Positions 1 through 5,886 are shown, counted from the first letter of the stretch. The stretch is DNA of 6,252 nt from Alphaproteobacteria bacterium (GCA_029263555.1 JAJUFW010000188.1:1-6252); one strand, 5' to 3'. Numbers and translations: made by a program. The notes: a model not told the origin generated them from the sequence alone.

Positions 1-101
1 CCGTCATGCTTTCCCTGCCGTTCAAGCTGATCTTCTTCGTCCTGGTGGACGGATGGTACCTGCTGGCGGGAAGCCTGGTCCGGAGCTACGGAACGTTCTG
101 A
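1..101 (+). CDS. fliP: FliP, flagellar export-gate protein, C-terminal end (5' truncated by window edge)
   Basis: The frame that starts at base 3 reads 32 codons to a TGA at 99-101. It contains the FliP C-terminal signature LPFKLIFFVLVDGWYLLAGS followed by a short polar tail. In the enteric FliP family the corresponding end reads LPFKL..FVLVDGW..L.GSL, so the match is close and specific. FliP is a core subunit of the FliPQR export gate in the inner membrane. The gate secretes rod, hook and filament subunits through the flagellar basal body. The visible hydrophobic stretch corresponds to the last membrane segment. Only the 3' end lies in the window, so start, promoter and operon partners cannot be seen. 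The gene converges with the minus-strand block to its right and is separated from it by a GC-rich inverted repeat. The type III secretion homologue (SctR/YscR family) is the only real alternative, and the flagellar neighbours argue against it. Confidence 0.92.
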   Translation, partial: VMLSLPFKLIFFVLVDGWYLLAGSLVRSYGTF

Positions 102-107
102 TGGCAT

Positions 108-147
108 GCCCACCCGCCCCTGCCACCATAGGCATGGGCGGGCGGGC
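108..147. terminator. GC-rich inverted repeat between convergent genes, probable bidirectional terminator
   Basis: A 17-base arm (108-124, GCCCACCCGCCCCTGCC) faces a 17-base arm (131-147, GGCATGGGCGGGCGGGC) across a 6-base loop (ACCATA). Fifteen of 17 positions pair. The hairpin lies 6 bases after the fliP stop and 3 bases before the stop of the minus-strand TPR gene, so it can serve both transcripts. Neither strand has a following U-tract, so it is not a textbook intrinsic terminator. It may instead protect 3' ends or act together with Rho. Confidence 0.6.
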
Positions 148-150
148 CGG

Positions 151-3100
151 TCAGTTCGTCAGGACCCGTTCGGGGCCGAGATAGCCGGTCAGGAAATTCT
201 GGAAGAGATCGACTTCCGAGACCTCGCGCCGCACCGTGGCAAGGTCGACGAGCCGTCCGAGCGGCGCATTCGGCCGGGTCAGCACCGCGAACACATGGGC
301 GTGCTCCGACGCGTCCATCGCCGGGCCGAAGATCCCGGCCAGCCGGTCGAGCCCCGGGCGGTCCTGCGCGAGGGACAGGGCAATCGCCTGATTGAGCACG
401 AGTTCCGCCTGTTCGGCCGAGATGGGTTCGTCCGGCGGAGGCGGTGCACCGACGAGACGGCCGAGGGCGTCGGCAGCTGCGCGCCAGTTCTGGGCCCGCC
501 ACGCGATGTCCAGCTTGGCGGCATCCGCCAGTTGGCCCTCATCGGCGGCCAGGAGCTCTAGCGCATCGTCGGCCCGGCCAAGCTCGGACAGGGCACGGGC
601 ACGCAGAAGCCGGCGCTGGAACGCAAGCTCTTCGGCCATATCCTCGCCCAGCTCGCTTTCGTCCAGGGCGGCCAGGGCCTCTTCCGGCTTGCCGTCAAGA
701 AGACGGATCCCGGCCAACCGCGTCGCCGTCTCGGTCTTCTCCATCCCGACGAGCCGCCCGTCGACGAGCTGCTGCAGCAGGTTTCCTGCCCTTTCGAGCA
801 GGTCGACCTCGACAAGCCGCTCGGCCAGCCTCCTGATCACCTGGTCGCCCACCGTACCGCCGGGCATGAGGGCCTTGAAATCCTCGTAGAGCGACGCGGC
901 TGCGATCGGAGACAGGGTATTGAGCGCGTCGGTCGAGAACAGTTCCTCGATGCGCTTCGCCCTCTCCTCCTGAAGCGCGATCGAGGCGGGCTGGTCGGGG
1001 AAGTTCTGGATCGCCTCTGCCCAGCTTTCCAGCGCCTCGCGATACTGTCCGGCCTGCCAGTAGCTGTCGCCGAGCTGGATCAGAAGCTCATGCTGGACAG
1101 GGTCGCCGCGCCACCCGTATTGCAGGCCCTCCAAACGCTCGGCCGCGGCAAGCGGCGTGATCTCGCCCGCCTCCCGGCCGAGACGGAGCAAGGCCATCTC
1201 GGCCCGCGTCCGGTAGAGCTGGTCATCGTCGGCGCCGGCGGCGCGACGGTACGCCGCGACAGCCTCTTCCCGATTGCCGTTGGCCTCGCTGATGCGGCCC
1301 AGAAGATAGGCGAATGCGGGCCATTCGTCCGCCTCCCGCCCGGTAATTTCGGAAAGGGTGGCAAGTCGGCGCGACGCCAGCTCGTGGTCGCCCGTCTCGA
1401 CCGCCGTGACCGCCGCCGGCAGGCTGAGAAACGGGGCGAGAGACGGCGGCTCCGTACCCAGCAGTTGGCCGGCCTGGCTGAAGGCCGTCGCAGCGCGATC
1501 CCAGTCGCCCGCAGCCGCCGCCATGGCGCCCAGCCAGAGGACGGCTTCCGGCGCATTGGCCAGGGCCGGCAAGGTCAGGTCCTTTTCCGCCCCTTCCAGA
1601 TCTCCGGCCATGACGCGGCTCGCGCCGCGCAGCAGGGCGAAATCCGGCCGGCTTTCCAGAAGCGGATCGTCGGCCGCCAATATCCTGAGCGGCCCCAGCG
1701 CTTCGGCGCCTAGGCCGTGCGCGAAATAGAGCCGCGCCAGCTCCAGCCGGGCCCTGGGGCGTTCCTGCTCGGACGCGTCAACGATGCGGCGCATCAGCGC
1801 CTGGCGCGTCCGATTGTACTCCCCCGGCTCGGCCTGCCATTCCTCGACGTTGAGATAGCGTTCGATTTCGGGCGGAAGCGGCAGCGCCGCCCCCGCCCGC
1901 CGGTCAACGGCGGAGGACAGGAGCAGACCTTCGGCAGCCGTCACTTCGACGCCCTCGCGGTCGATGCGGACGGTGATGTCCTCGGCGGTCGGCTGGATGA
2001 CCGCGCCCTGCGCCGACGGCAGAACCGCGACCTGCGCGAAGTTCCGTTCCGTCGCCACGCCCATGCCGGCGTCCGGCAGCGGCGCCACGATAAGCACGTC
2101 CCCGACCTCCGGATCGACGATCCGGACCAATCCCCTGGCGCCCGGCGCCTCGATCAGGACGCGCGGTCCCATGGCGTAGTCGGGCTGGGGAACGATCCCG
2201 AGCGGTCGCGAGGGCGGCGGCGCATCGGCCGACAGCGTGACGCTCCAGTTGGAGCTCTCGCGGCTCACCCCAGGAACCCGGTTCGTCGGGAGGGGCATGC
2301 GGAGCGCGACGCCTCCTTCGGCATCGACGATCTCGACTTCGCCCAAGGCGCCCGCCTGGGCCGCCAGCGCCGAAGCGTCGAGCCGGTTGCTCGCGGCGAA
2401 GACGATCCACAGATATCCGGCCCGCTCGAATACCGCAGCATGGCTAGGGAAGCCGGGGTCGAGCGACGCCTTCAGGCGCAATGGCTCCTCGGCGGACGTC
2501 GGCTCGTCCGCGACCTCCACCGTCGGGACGGGAACCGCCGGCGGTGCGGGCGTCGGCGAAAGCTCCGGCAGATCGGGCCGATCAGGCACCGCCGGGGAGG
2601 CGGTGGTCCCCGGACCGGCGTGCTCCCCCGCCCCCGATCCATTACCTTCCCCGGTCCCGGTCTCCTCGACAGGCGCCGCGGGTGCCGGCGGCCGATCGGC
2701 GGAGGCTTCGACAGCGGCAACGGCCGCCATATCCGTTCCAGGATCCGCCACCCCATCGACCGCGGCATCGGCTTCGGCTGCCGCCTCCAGAGGCTCGGGC
2801 AGCGGCTCCGACACCTCGGCCAATTGTCGATCGCCGTCGACCGCGAGCGGCATGGACCGTGCCGCCGGCAGCCGTGGAGCGACCGGCGCCATGACGACGT
2901 TTAGGATGTCGAGCACCACCTTCCCGCCATCGGCGTAGTGCCGCATCCGCGCGCCCTCCGGAACGGTAAGCGCAACGACAAGACCGTCGGGACCATCGAC
3001 CGGGTCGATTGCCGCGACATTTTCCAGATCGGCGAGCTTGAGACCGGCGAGCCGGGCGGCACCGGCACGGTCGAAGGCGACATTCACCCTGTCCCCGTCC

Positions 3101-3636
3101 CGTTCGACCCTGTACCCGACCGGTCCCGGCCATTCGAAGACGAGACGGGTGAAGCCCGGATGCCGGCCGCCGCGCATCATGACAGGAGGTACGTCCCGCG
3201 CCGCGGCCGACGGCGCGTTCCCGCCGGCGGACGGCTGCTGTCTGGCTTCGGTCGTCGACGCCGGGGCGTGGGCGGAACTCAGGTCCAGGACAATCCGGCT
3301 GCCCAGGACGAAATCCTTCACGGTCACCGGGCGGCGCAGCGCGAGCGCCAATTCCTTCCCGTCATCGGCAAGATCGACTTGCCGGACATAGGCGCCAAGC
3401 CGCGCCGTCACGTTCCCGAGCGGAGCGTCGATCGGACGGTCGAAGCCGATGACGATCCGGTCGCTGGCAAGATCCAGCCGATAGCCGACGGGCCGCCCCC
3501 AGTCGAAGACCAGCCGCCCATAGTCGCCATGGTCCCAGGCGCGCACATCCGTGGCAGCTGCCGGTGCCGTTGCCGCCATCGGCGTGAGGAAGGTGAGAGC
3601 CAGAAGGCCCGCGCGAAACTGTCTGGTCACCGGCAT
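151..3636 (-). CDS. Large exported protein with tandem AMIN-like beta modules and C-terminal TPR array; putative flagellar-associated periplasmic protein
   Basis: This is a 1161-residue protein with no experimentally assigned function that I recognise. Residues 1-28 form a signal peptide: a basic start (R5, R8), a hydrophobic core (LLALTFLTPM) and an AAA|TD-type cleavage site. Two related beta-rich modules follow at about 41-119 and 164-245. Both share the pattern RLVF-[DE]-W-x2-PVGYR, then DR, then FDR, and both end in VLD[LI]; they resemble the AMIN/secretin-N class of peptidoglycan-binding folds. Residues about 250-385 are a Pro/Ala/Glu/Gly-rich linker. Residues about 390-575 look like further beta structure. 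Residues about 590-1161 are helical and TPR-like, with the clearest units near 625-658, 697-725, 772-801, 846-881 and 1004-1030. The ATG is favoured because the frame is open back to the cheZ stop yet holds no ATG, GTG or TTG there, and because it yields the signal peptide. A GTG at codon 3 is a minor alternative. Shine-Dalgarno pairing is weak: GGGGA lies about 14 nt upstream. Its position after cheY-cheZ and a MotE-like gene suggests a motility or motor role, which is inference. Confidence 0.88.
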   Translation of the reverse strand: MPVTRQFRAGLLALTFLTPMAATAPAAATDVRAWDHGDYGRLVFDWGRPVGYRLDLASDRIVIGFDRPIDAPLGNVTARLGAYVRQVDLADDGKELALALRRPVTVKDFVLGSRIVLDLSSAHAPASTTEARQQPSAGGNAPSAAARDVPPVMMRGGRHPGFTRLVFEWPGPVGYRVERDGDRVNVAFDRAGAARLAGLKLADLENVAAIDPVDGPDGLVVALTVPEGARMRHYADGGKVVLDILNVVMAPVAPRLPAARSMPLAVDGDRQLAEVSEPLPEPLEAAAEADAAVDGVADPGTDMAAVAAVEASADRPPAPAAPVEETGTGEGNGSGAGEHAGPGTTASPAVPDRPDLPELSPTPAPPAVPVPTVEVADEPTSAEEPLRLKASLDPGFPSHAAVFERAGYLWIVFAASNRLDASALAAQAGALGEVEIVDAEGGVALRMPLPTNRVPGVSRESSNWSVTLSADAPPPSRPLGIVPQPDYAMGPRVLIEAPGARGLVRIVDPEVGDVLIVAPLPDAGMGVATERNFAQVAVLPSAQGAVIQPTAEDITVRIDREGVEVTAAEGLLLSSAVDRRAGAALPLPPEIERYLNVEEWQAEPGEYNRTRQALMRRIVDASEQERPRARLELARLYFAHGLGAEALGPLRILAADDPLLESRPDFALLRGASRVMAGDLEGAEKDLTLPALANAPEAVLWLGAMAAAAGDWDRAATAFSQAGQLLGTEPPSLAPFLSLPAAVTAVETGDHELASRRLATLSEITGREADEWPAFAYLLGRISEANGNREEAVAAYRRAAGADDDQLYRTRAEMALLRLGREAGEITPLAAAERLEGLQYGWRGDPVQHELLIQLGDSYWQAGQYREALESWAEAIQNFPDQPASIALQEERAKRIEELFSTDALNTLSPIAAASLYEDFKALMPGGTVGDQVIRRLAERLVEVDLLERAGNLLQQLVDGRLVGMEKTETATRLAGIRLLDGKPEEALAALDESELGEDMAEELAFQRRLLRARALSELGRADDALELLAADEGQLADAAKLDIAWRAQNWRAAADALGRLVGAPPPPDEPISAEQAELVLNQAIALSLAQDRPGLDRLAGIFGPAMDASEHAHVFAVLTRPNAPLGRLVDLATVRREVSEVDLFQNFLTGYLGPERVLTN
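2902..3516 (-). repeat. Tandem protein-level repeat: two AMIN-like beta modules within the TPR protein
   Basis: Codons 41-119 (3280-3516) and 164-245 (2902-3147) encode diverged copies of one module. In the first 27 aligned residues, R41-R67 against R164-R190, 15 are identical with no gap. The shared residues are RLVF, W, PVGYR, DR and FDR. Both copies continue with a hydrophobic strand pattern and close with VLDL or VLDI. A Pro/Ser/Ala-rich spacer of about 44 residues separates them. The DNA has diverged enough that no long nucleotide repeat is evident, so the duplication is old. The AMIN-like assignment rests on pattern only. Confidence 0.7.
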
Positions 3637-3750
3637 CCGTCCGTCTGACGTTCCCCATCTCCCAGGGACAGGGCTTTCGGAGATTTCTTGAGCGGACCGA
3701 CCGCGGGGCCCTGTCCAGTCAGGCGGGTACCTCGCCGCATCGGAAGACGC
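3637..3750. other. Intergenic region between cheZ and the TPR gene with a 9-bp inverted repeat
   Basis: A perfect 9-bp inverted repeat, GGACAGGGC (3666-3674) and GCCCTGTCC (3708-3716), encloses 33 bases. Inside it is a small inner pair, GCGG (3692-3695) and CCGC (3701-3704). In the minus-strand transcript this could fold as a two-level hairpin just before the TPR gene. No U-tract follows, and no convincing sigma-70, sigma-54 or sigma-28 promoter was recognised. It may be an RNA structure in the leader of the TPR gene, a weak attenuator, or a processing site. The 114 bases (38 codons) are free of stops in the frame shared by cheZ and the TPR gene. Confidence 0.45.
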
Positions 3751-4407
3751 TCAATCCAGGCCGGCAAGAAGGCGGTCGATCTCGTCCTGACCGTTCGCGG
3801 CGGCCGGCAGTTGCGGTCCGTTCAGCAGGTCCTCATCGGAGGCCGGCTTCGGTTCACGATTCGCTTCCGAGTGGATCTTCGCCCGTTCGACCTCTTCACC
3901 CAGGGCCTGGATCAGGACGTCGATCTTGGTCTCGATGTGCTTCAGCGTGCGGACCACCTTGCTGATCCGCTGGCCGGTGATGTCCTGGAAGTTGCACGCC
4001 TCGAAGATCCCGGTCACGAGGTCGATCAGCTGGCCCTGGGCCGGTTGGTCGAGCCCTTCGGCGATGGTCTGGATCTGCTCGGCGGCGTCGAGGATCCGTC
4101 CGGTCGCGTCTTCCGTCGCGCCGACCACGGCGTCCAGTTCGTCGGTCGCCTTCGGAATGTGGTCCTCGCGGATCTCGTCGGGCCGGATGGCCGCGATCTC
4201 GACGCGGGCAGACTGGATGTAGCGGGCAAGCGCCTCCAGCTCGTTGTAGACCTGAAGGTCCAGCGCCGAAATGTCGCCCTCCATCGTGCCGATCACCTCG
4301 CGGATGATGTCAGCAACCTCCTCCCGGGACAGCGGCTGTCCGGCTTCCGCACGTGCCGCCTCGAGCCGGCTGGTCAATGCGGGATCAGGTTGGGTGATCG
4401 CGGTCAT
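3751..4407 (-). CDS. cheZ: CheZ, protein phosphatase of CheY-P
   Basis: The 218-residue product is close to the 214 residues of E. coli CheZ. CheZ dephosphorylates CheY-P in the cytoplasm and so resets the flagellar switch. The catalytic signature FQDITGQ is at residues 140-146. D142 and Q146 have the same spacing as the E. coli catalytic D143 and Q147 in FQDLTGQ. Long helices before and after it (about 26-120 and 121-175) fit the family's long dimeric hairpin. Residues about 176-204 form a polar flexible linker. The protein ends in GQDEIDRLLAGLD (206-218), which matches the C-terminal CheY-docking peptide of enteric CheZ (QDQVDDLLDSL). The ATG has a GAGGA Shine-Dalgarno 7 nt upstream. The gene lies 46 nt downstream of cheY on the same strand, so the two are probably co-transcribed. 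Many alphaproteobacteria rely on a second CheY as phosphate sink and lack CheZ, which makes its presence informative. Confidence 0.94.
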   Translation of the reverse strand: MTAITQPDPALTSRLEAARAEAGQPLSREEVADIIREVIGTMEGDISALDLQVYNELEALARYIQSARVEIAAIRPDEIREDHIPKATDELDAVVGATEDATGRILDAAEQIQTIAEGLDQPAQGQLIDLVTGIFEACNFQDITGQRISKVVRTLKHIETKIDVLIQALGEEVERAKIHSEANREPKPASDEDLLNGPQLPAAANGQDEIDRLLAGLD

Positions 4408-4414
4408 GGTCGGG

Positions 4415-4419
4415 TCCTC
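4415..4419 (-). promoter_or_regulatory. Shine-Dalgarno site of cheZ
   Basis: On the minus strand this reads GAGGA, 7 nt before the cheZ ATG. It is one of the two good ribosome-binding sites in the window and supports the chosen start. Just upstream, in the cheY-cheZ gap, is a short imperfect inverted repeat at 4431-4446 (GTCGTCG-AA-CGATGAC) that is too tight and short to call a terminator. Confidence 0.7.
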
Positions 4420-4453
4420 GCGGCGTGTCGGTCGTCGAACGATGACGGGCGCC

Positions 4454-4840
4454 TCAGAAGCTGCCCAGCACCGCGGTCAGCTTCTGCTTCAGCGTGTCCG
4501 CGTTGAAGGGCTTGACGATGTAGTTGTTCACGCCGGCCTCGCGCGCCGCGATCACGTTCTCGGTCTTGCTCTCGGCCGTGATCATGATGAACGGCAGGTT
4601 CTTCAGCTTGGCGTCAGCCCTCACCTCGCGCAGGAGCTGGAGGCCGGTCATCGGCTCCATGTTCCAGTCCGAGATGACGAGCCCGTAATTCTTCTCGCGA
4701 AGCTTATGAAGCGCCGCCGACCCGTCGGTCGCTTCGTCGACATTCTCGAAGCCGAGCTGCTTCAGCAGGTTGCGAATGATGCGCAACATTGTCTTGTAGT
4801 CGTCCACGATCAGGATCGGCATGGACATGTCGACGGCCAT
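4454..4840 (-). CDS. cheY: CheY, single-domain chemotaxis response regulator
   Basis: The product is a 128-residue stand-alone receiver domain. Visible active-site residues are the acidic pair D13/D14, the phosphoacceptor D58 in ISDWNM, T88 in MITAE and K110 in VKPF. The switch aromatic is Y107. Numbering runs one ahead of E. coli CheY (D12/D13, D57, T87, K109, Y106). Similarity to the enteric protein is high, including RNLLKQLGF in helix 1, the DWNM loop and TAE..TEN after strand 4. CheY-P binds FliM/FliN at the flagellar switch to change rotation. The ATG used here has GGAG 6 nt upstream; in-frame ATGs at codons 5 and 7 are alternatives, and starting at M7 would still give a full receiver. 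It lies directly upstream of cheZ, its phosphatase. The cognate kinase CheA is not in the window. Confidence 0.95.
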   Translation of the reverse strand: MAVDMSMPILIVDDYKTMLRIIRNLLKQLGFENVDEATDGSAALHKLREKNYGLVISDWNMEPMTGLQLLREVRADAKLKNLPFIMITAESKTENVIAAREAGVNNYIVKPFNADTLKQKLTAVLGSF

Positions 4841-4846
4841 CTTAAG

Positions 4847-4850
4847 CTCC
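4847..4850 (-). promoter_or_regulatory. Shine-Dalgarno site of cheY
   Basis: On the minus strand GGAG lies 6 nt before the ATG at 4838-4840. It favours the longest start (MAVDMSMP) over the internal ATGs at codons 5 and 7. A second purine stretch, AGAGGAA, lies a few bases further upstream. Confidence 0.65.
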
Positions 4851-4917
4851 GTATTCCTCTACCACCGGCATGGATTGGCGTTGTTGGGCACCCATGGGGG
4901 CCGCCAGGGAGACCCGT

Positions 4918-4932
4918 GGGATCAAGGATCCC
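4918..4932. repeat. Small inverted repeat GGGATC-AAG-GATCCC in the cheY leader
   Basis: A perfect 6-bp stem with a 3-base loop lies about 80 nt upstream of cheY. A wobble pair and partial CCC/GGG pairing extend it imperfectly outward. It could form a short leader hairpin on the cheY transcript. There is no U-tract, so it is not a clear terminator. Confidence 0.3.
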
Positions 4933-4956
4933 GGGGCCGAACTTGGCGGCGGGCGG

Positions 4957-4971
4957 TTAATTTCCTGTAAA
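4957..4971 (-). promoter_or_regulatory. Candidate CtrA-type binding site (TTTA-N7-TTAA)
   Basis: On the minus strand the sequence reads TTTA-CAGGAAA-TTAA followed by CC. The CtrA full-site consensus in alphaproteobacteria is TTAA-N7-TTAA, with TTAACC common at one half. Seven of the eight conserved positions match and the spacing is exact. The site lies in the only AT-rich island upstream of cheY, about 117 nt from its start. CtrA governs flagellar and chemotaxis genes in many alphaproteobacteria, so the context fits. Chance occurrence in an AT-rich stretch cannot be excluded. Confidence 0.4.
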
Positions 4972-4992
4972 AAGGGCGAAATACACTCCGGA

Positions 4993-5025
4993 AGAACTGG
5001 TTCTGCCCCAAGACTAGAGCTTGGG
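4993..5025. repeat. Two adjacent short inverted repeats at the 3' end of the MotE-like gene
   Basis: CCCAAG (5007-5012) and CTTGGG (5020-5025) pair across a 7-base loop that includes the TAG stop at 5014-5016. Just downstream in the direction of transcription, AGAAC (4993-4997) and GTTCT (5000-5004) form a near-continuous palindrome. A T-run (minus strand CCCTTTTTAC) follows about 20 nt later. Together they may be a weak 3'-end structure or partial terminator separating the MotE-like gene from cheY. The stems are short, so this is tentative. Confidence 0.3.
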
Positions 5026-5883
5026 AGGCTGCTGGCGCTGGGCGAGCTCCGTCGTCACCTGCCGGGCGCGTTCGGGATTCATTCCCGCCAGGATGGCAGC
5101 CGATTTCTGCTCCCGCATCCGGTCGAGCACGTTGAGCAGGACGTCCAGGTCGAGCCCATCGAAGATGGCCGCGGCGTCGGACGGCCGCATATTCTCATAG
5201 ATGCCGACCAGGCTTGCGAGCTGGCTCTCGCGCTGCTCGTCCACCTTCACGAGAAGACCTTCGATCTGGACCCGCAGGTTCTCAAGCTCGGCCGTCTTTT
5301 CGGCGAGCCGCTGCTCGGCGACGGCGAGAAGCGCCTCGCGCTGGCTCAGCTCCTTCTCCCGCAGCTCCAGCTCAGCCCGACGGGCGGCTAGGCTCTGCAG
5401 CAGATCCCTCTCCGTCTCGCTGCGGCTTTCCGGCGGCAGCATCGCAACGCTGCTCTCAATCGTCGGGGGCTCGACGGGTGCAACCTCCGCGCTCTCTTCC
5501 GGTGCCGGCTCCGCCGTGGCCGGCGCAACCGCCGAATCCTGTGCCTGCGTCGGTACGCCGACGTCGAAGGAACCGGCGTTCAACCCGGTCAGGAGGTCGT
5601 TTGTCCGGATCCCGAGCATCAGCACGGCGACGAAGATCACGCCCGGAATGAGCCGGGCCCGCGGCACCGTGAAGGACGGAAGCCGGATTCCGCGGACCAG
5701 CGTCGAGACCCGCGCCACCGCTTCGTTCGCAGCGGCGACGAGTTCATTGCCGGCGGCGCCAGGGCTGGCCTCGGCGGCCGGCGCCGGGCCGGCGGCCGAC
5801 TCTGCGGGGGCGGCCGTGACGCCGGCTGCCTCCGCCGGGGCGGGAGCGCGGGAAGCGGAAGTCTTTTCGGCGGTTTGCGTCAT
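5014..5883 (-). CDS. MotE-like membrane protein: TM segment, coiled coil, MgtE_N-like C-terminal domain
   Basis: The 289-residue product has four visible parts. Residues 1-45 are an Ala/Pro/Glu-rich tail. One hydrophobic segment lies at about 78-91, preceded by basic residues (R64, R67, R75, R77), so the N-terminus should be cytoplasmic and the rest periplasmic. A Pro/Glu/Ala-rich linker covers about 108-150, and a charged coiled coil about 155-220. The C-terminus, about 221-285, reads LVGIYENMRPSDAAAIFDGL and then an NVLDRM and ILAGMNPERA pattern. This is the helical repeat shared by MgtE N-terminal domains and the MotE family (COG3334). In rhizobia MotE is a periplasmic motility protein that assists MotC folding; here the exact partner is unknown. 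It is no magnesium transporter, since the MgtE channel domain is absent. The start lies 3 nt after the stop of the upstream gene with little Shine-Dalgarno, which suggests translational coupling. The family assignment is good; the function is inferred. Confidence 0.85.
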   Translation of the reverse strand: MTQTAEKTSASRAPAPAEAAGVTAAPAESAAGPAPAAEASPGAAGNELVAAANEAVARVSTLVRGIRLPSFTVPRARLIPGVIFVAVLMLGIRTNDLLTGLNAGSFDVGVPTQAQDSAVAPATAEPAPEESAEVAPVEPPTIESSVAMLPPESRSETERDLLQSLAARRAELELREKELSQREALLAVAEQRLAEKTAELENLRVQIEGLLVKVDEQRESQLASLVGIYENMRPSDAAAIFDGLDLDVLLNVLDRMREQKSAAILAGMNPERARQVTTELAQRQQPPKL

Positions 5884-5886
5884 GGA

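Larger units (their letters stand above)
4841..5013 (-). promoter_or_regulatory. cheY upstream region, probable promoter region of the cheY-cheZ(-TPR) unit
   Basis: This 173-bp gap is the longest non-coding stretch in the minus-strand block. It contains an AT-rich island (about 4955-4986) that stands out from the GC-rich surroundings. Starting from that island the transcript would carry a 5' leader of roughly 100 nt or more. A weak sigma-70 reading on the minus strand is TTCTTC, 17 nt, TTTTTA, but the match is poor. The region also holds the TTTA-N7-TTAA motif and the short inverted repeats listed separately. Continuous transcription from the MotE-like gene is also possible. Confidence 0.4.

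Noticed and set aside
2472..2894. Simple DNA repeat array in the GC-rich linker region
   Set aside because: The region is low in complexity at protein level, but no regular nucleotide repeat unit could be found.
1717..2904. Long plus-strand open frame (395 codons) antisense to the TPR gene
   Set aside because: Its product is very rich in Arg, Gly and Pro with no recognisable domain, as expected for a shadow frame opposite a GC-rich gene. The minus-strand frame has a signal peptide and repeated modules.
3637..3750. Sigma-28 or sigma-54 promoter for the TPR gene
   Set aside because: TCAAGAAA followed by CCGA on the minus strand resembles parts of a sigma-28 promoter, but the spacing is too short. 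No GG-N10-GC pair with sigma-54 flanks was found.
3688..4506. Plus-strand open frame (272 codons) across cheZ
   Set aside because: It is antisense to a clear cheZ with catalytic and docking motifs, and its own product shows no family pattern.
4870..5391. Plus-strand open frame covering the cheY upstream gap and part of the MotE-like gene
   Set aside because: Most of it is antisense to a well-supported gene, and it lacks a convincing ribosome-binding site or domain. The gap is better explained as a regulatory region.
5014..5883. Annotation of the MotE-like protein as an MgtE magnesium transporter
   Set aside because: Only the N-domain-like helical repeat is present. The CBS domains and the multi-pass channel domain are absent, and there is a single membrane segment.
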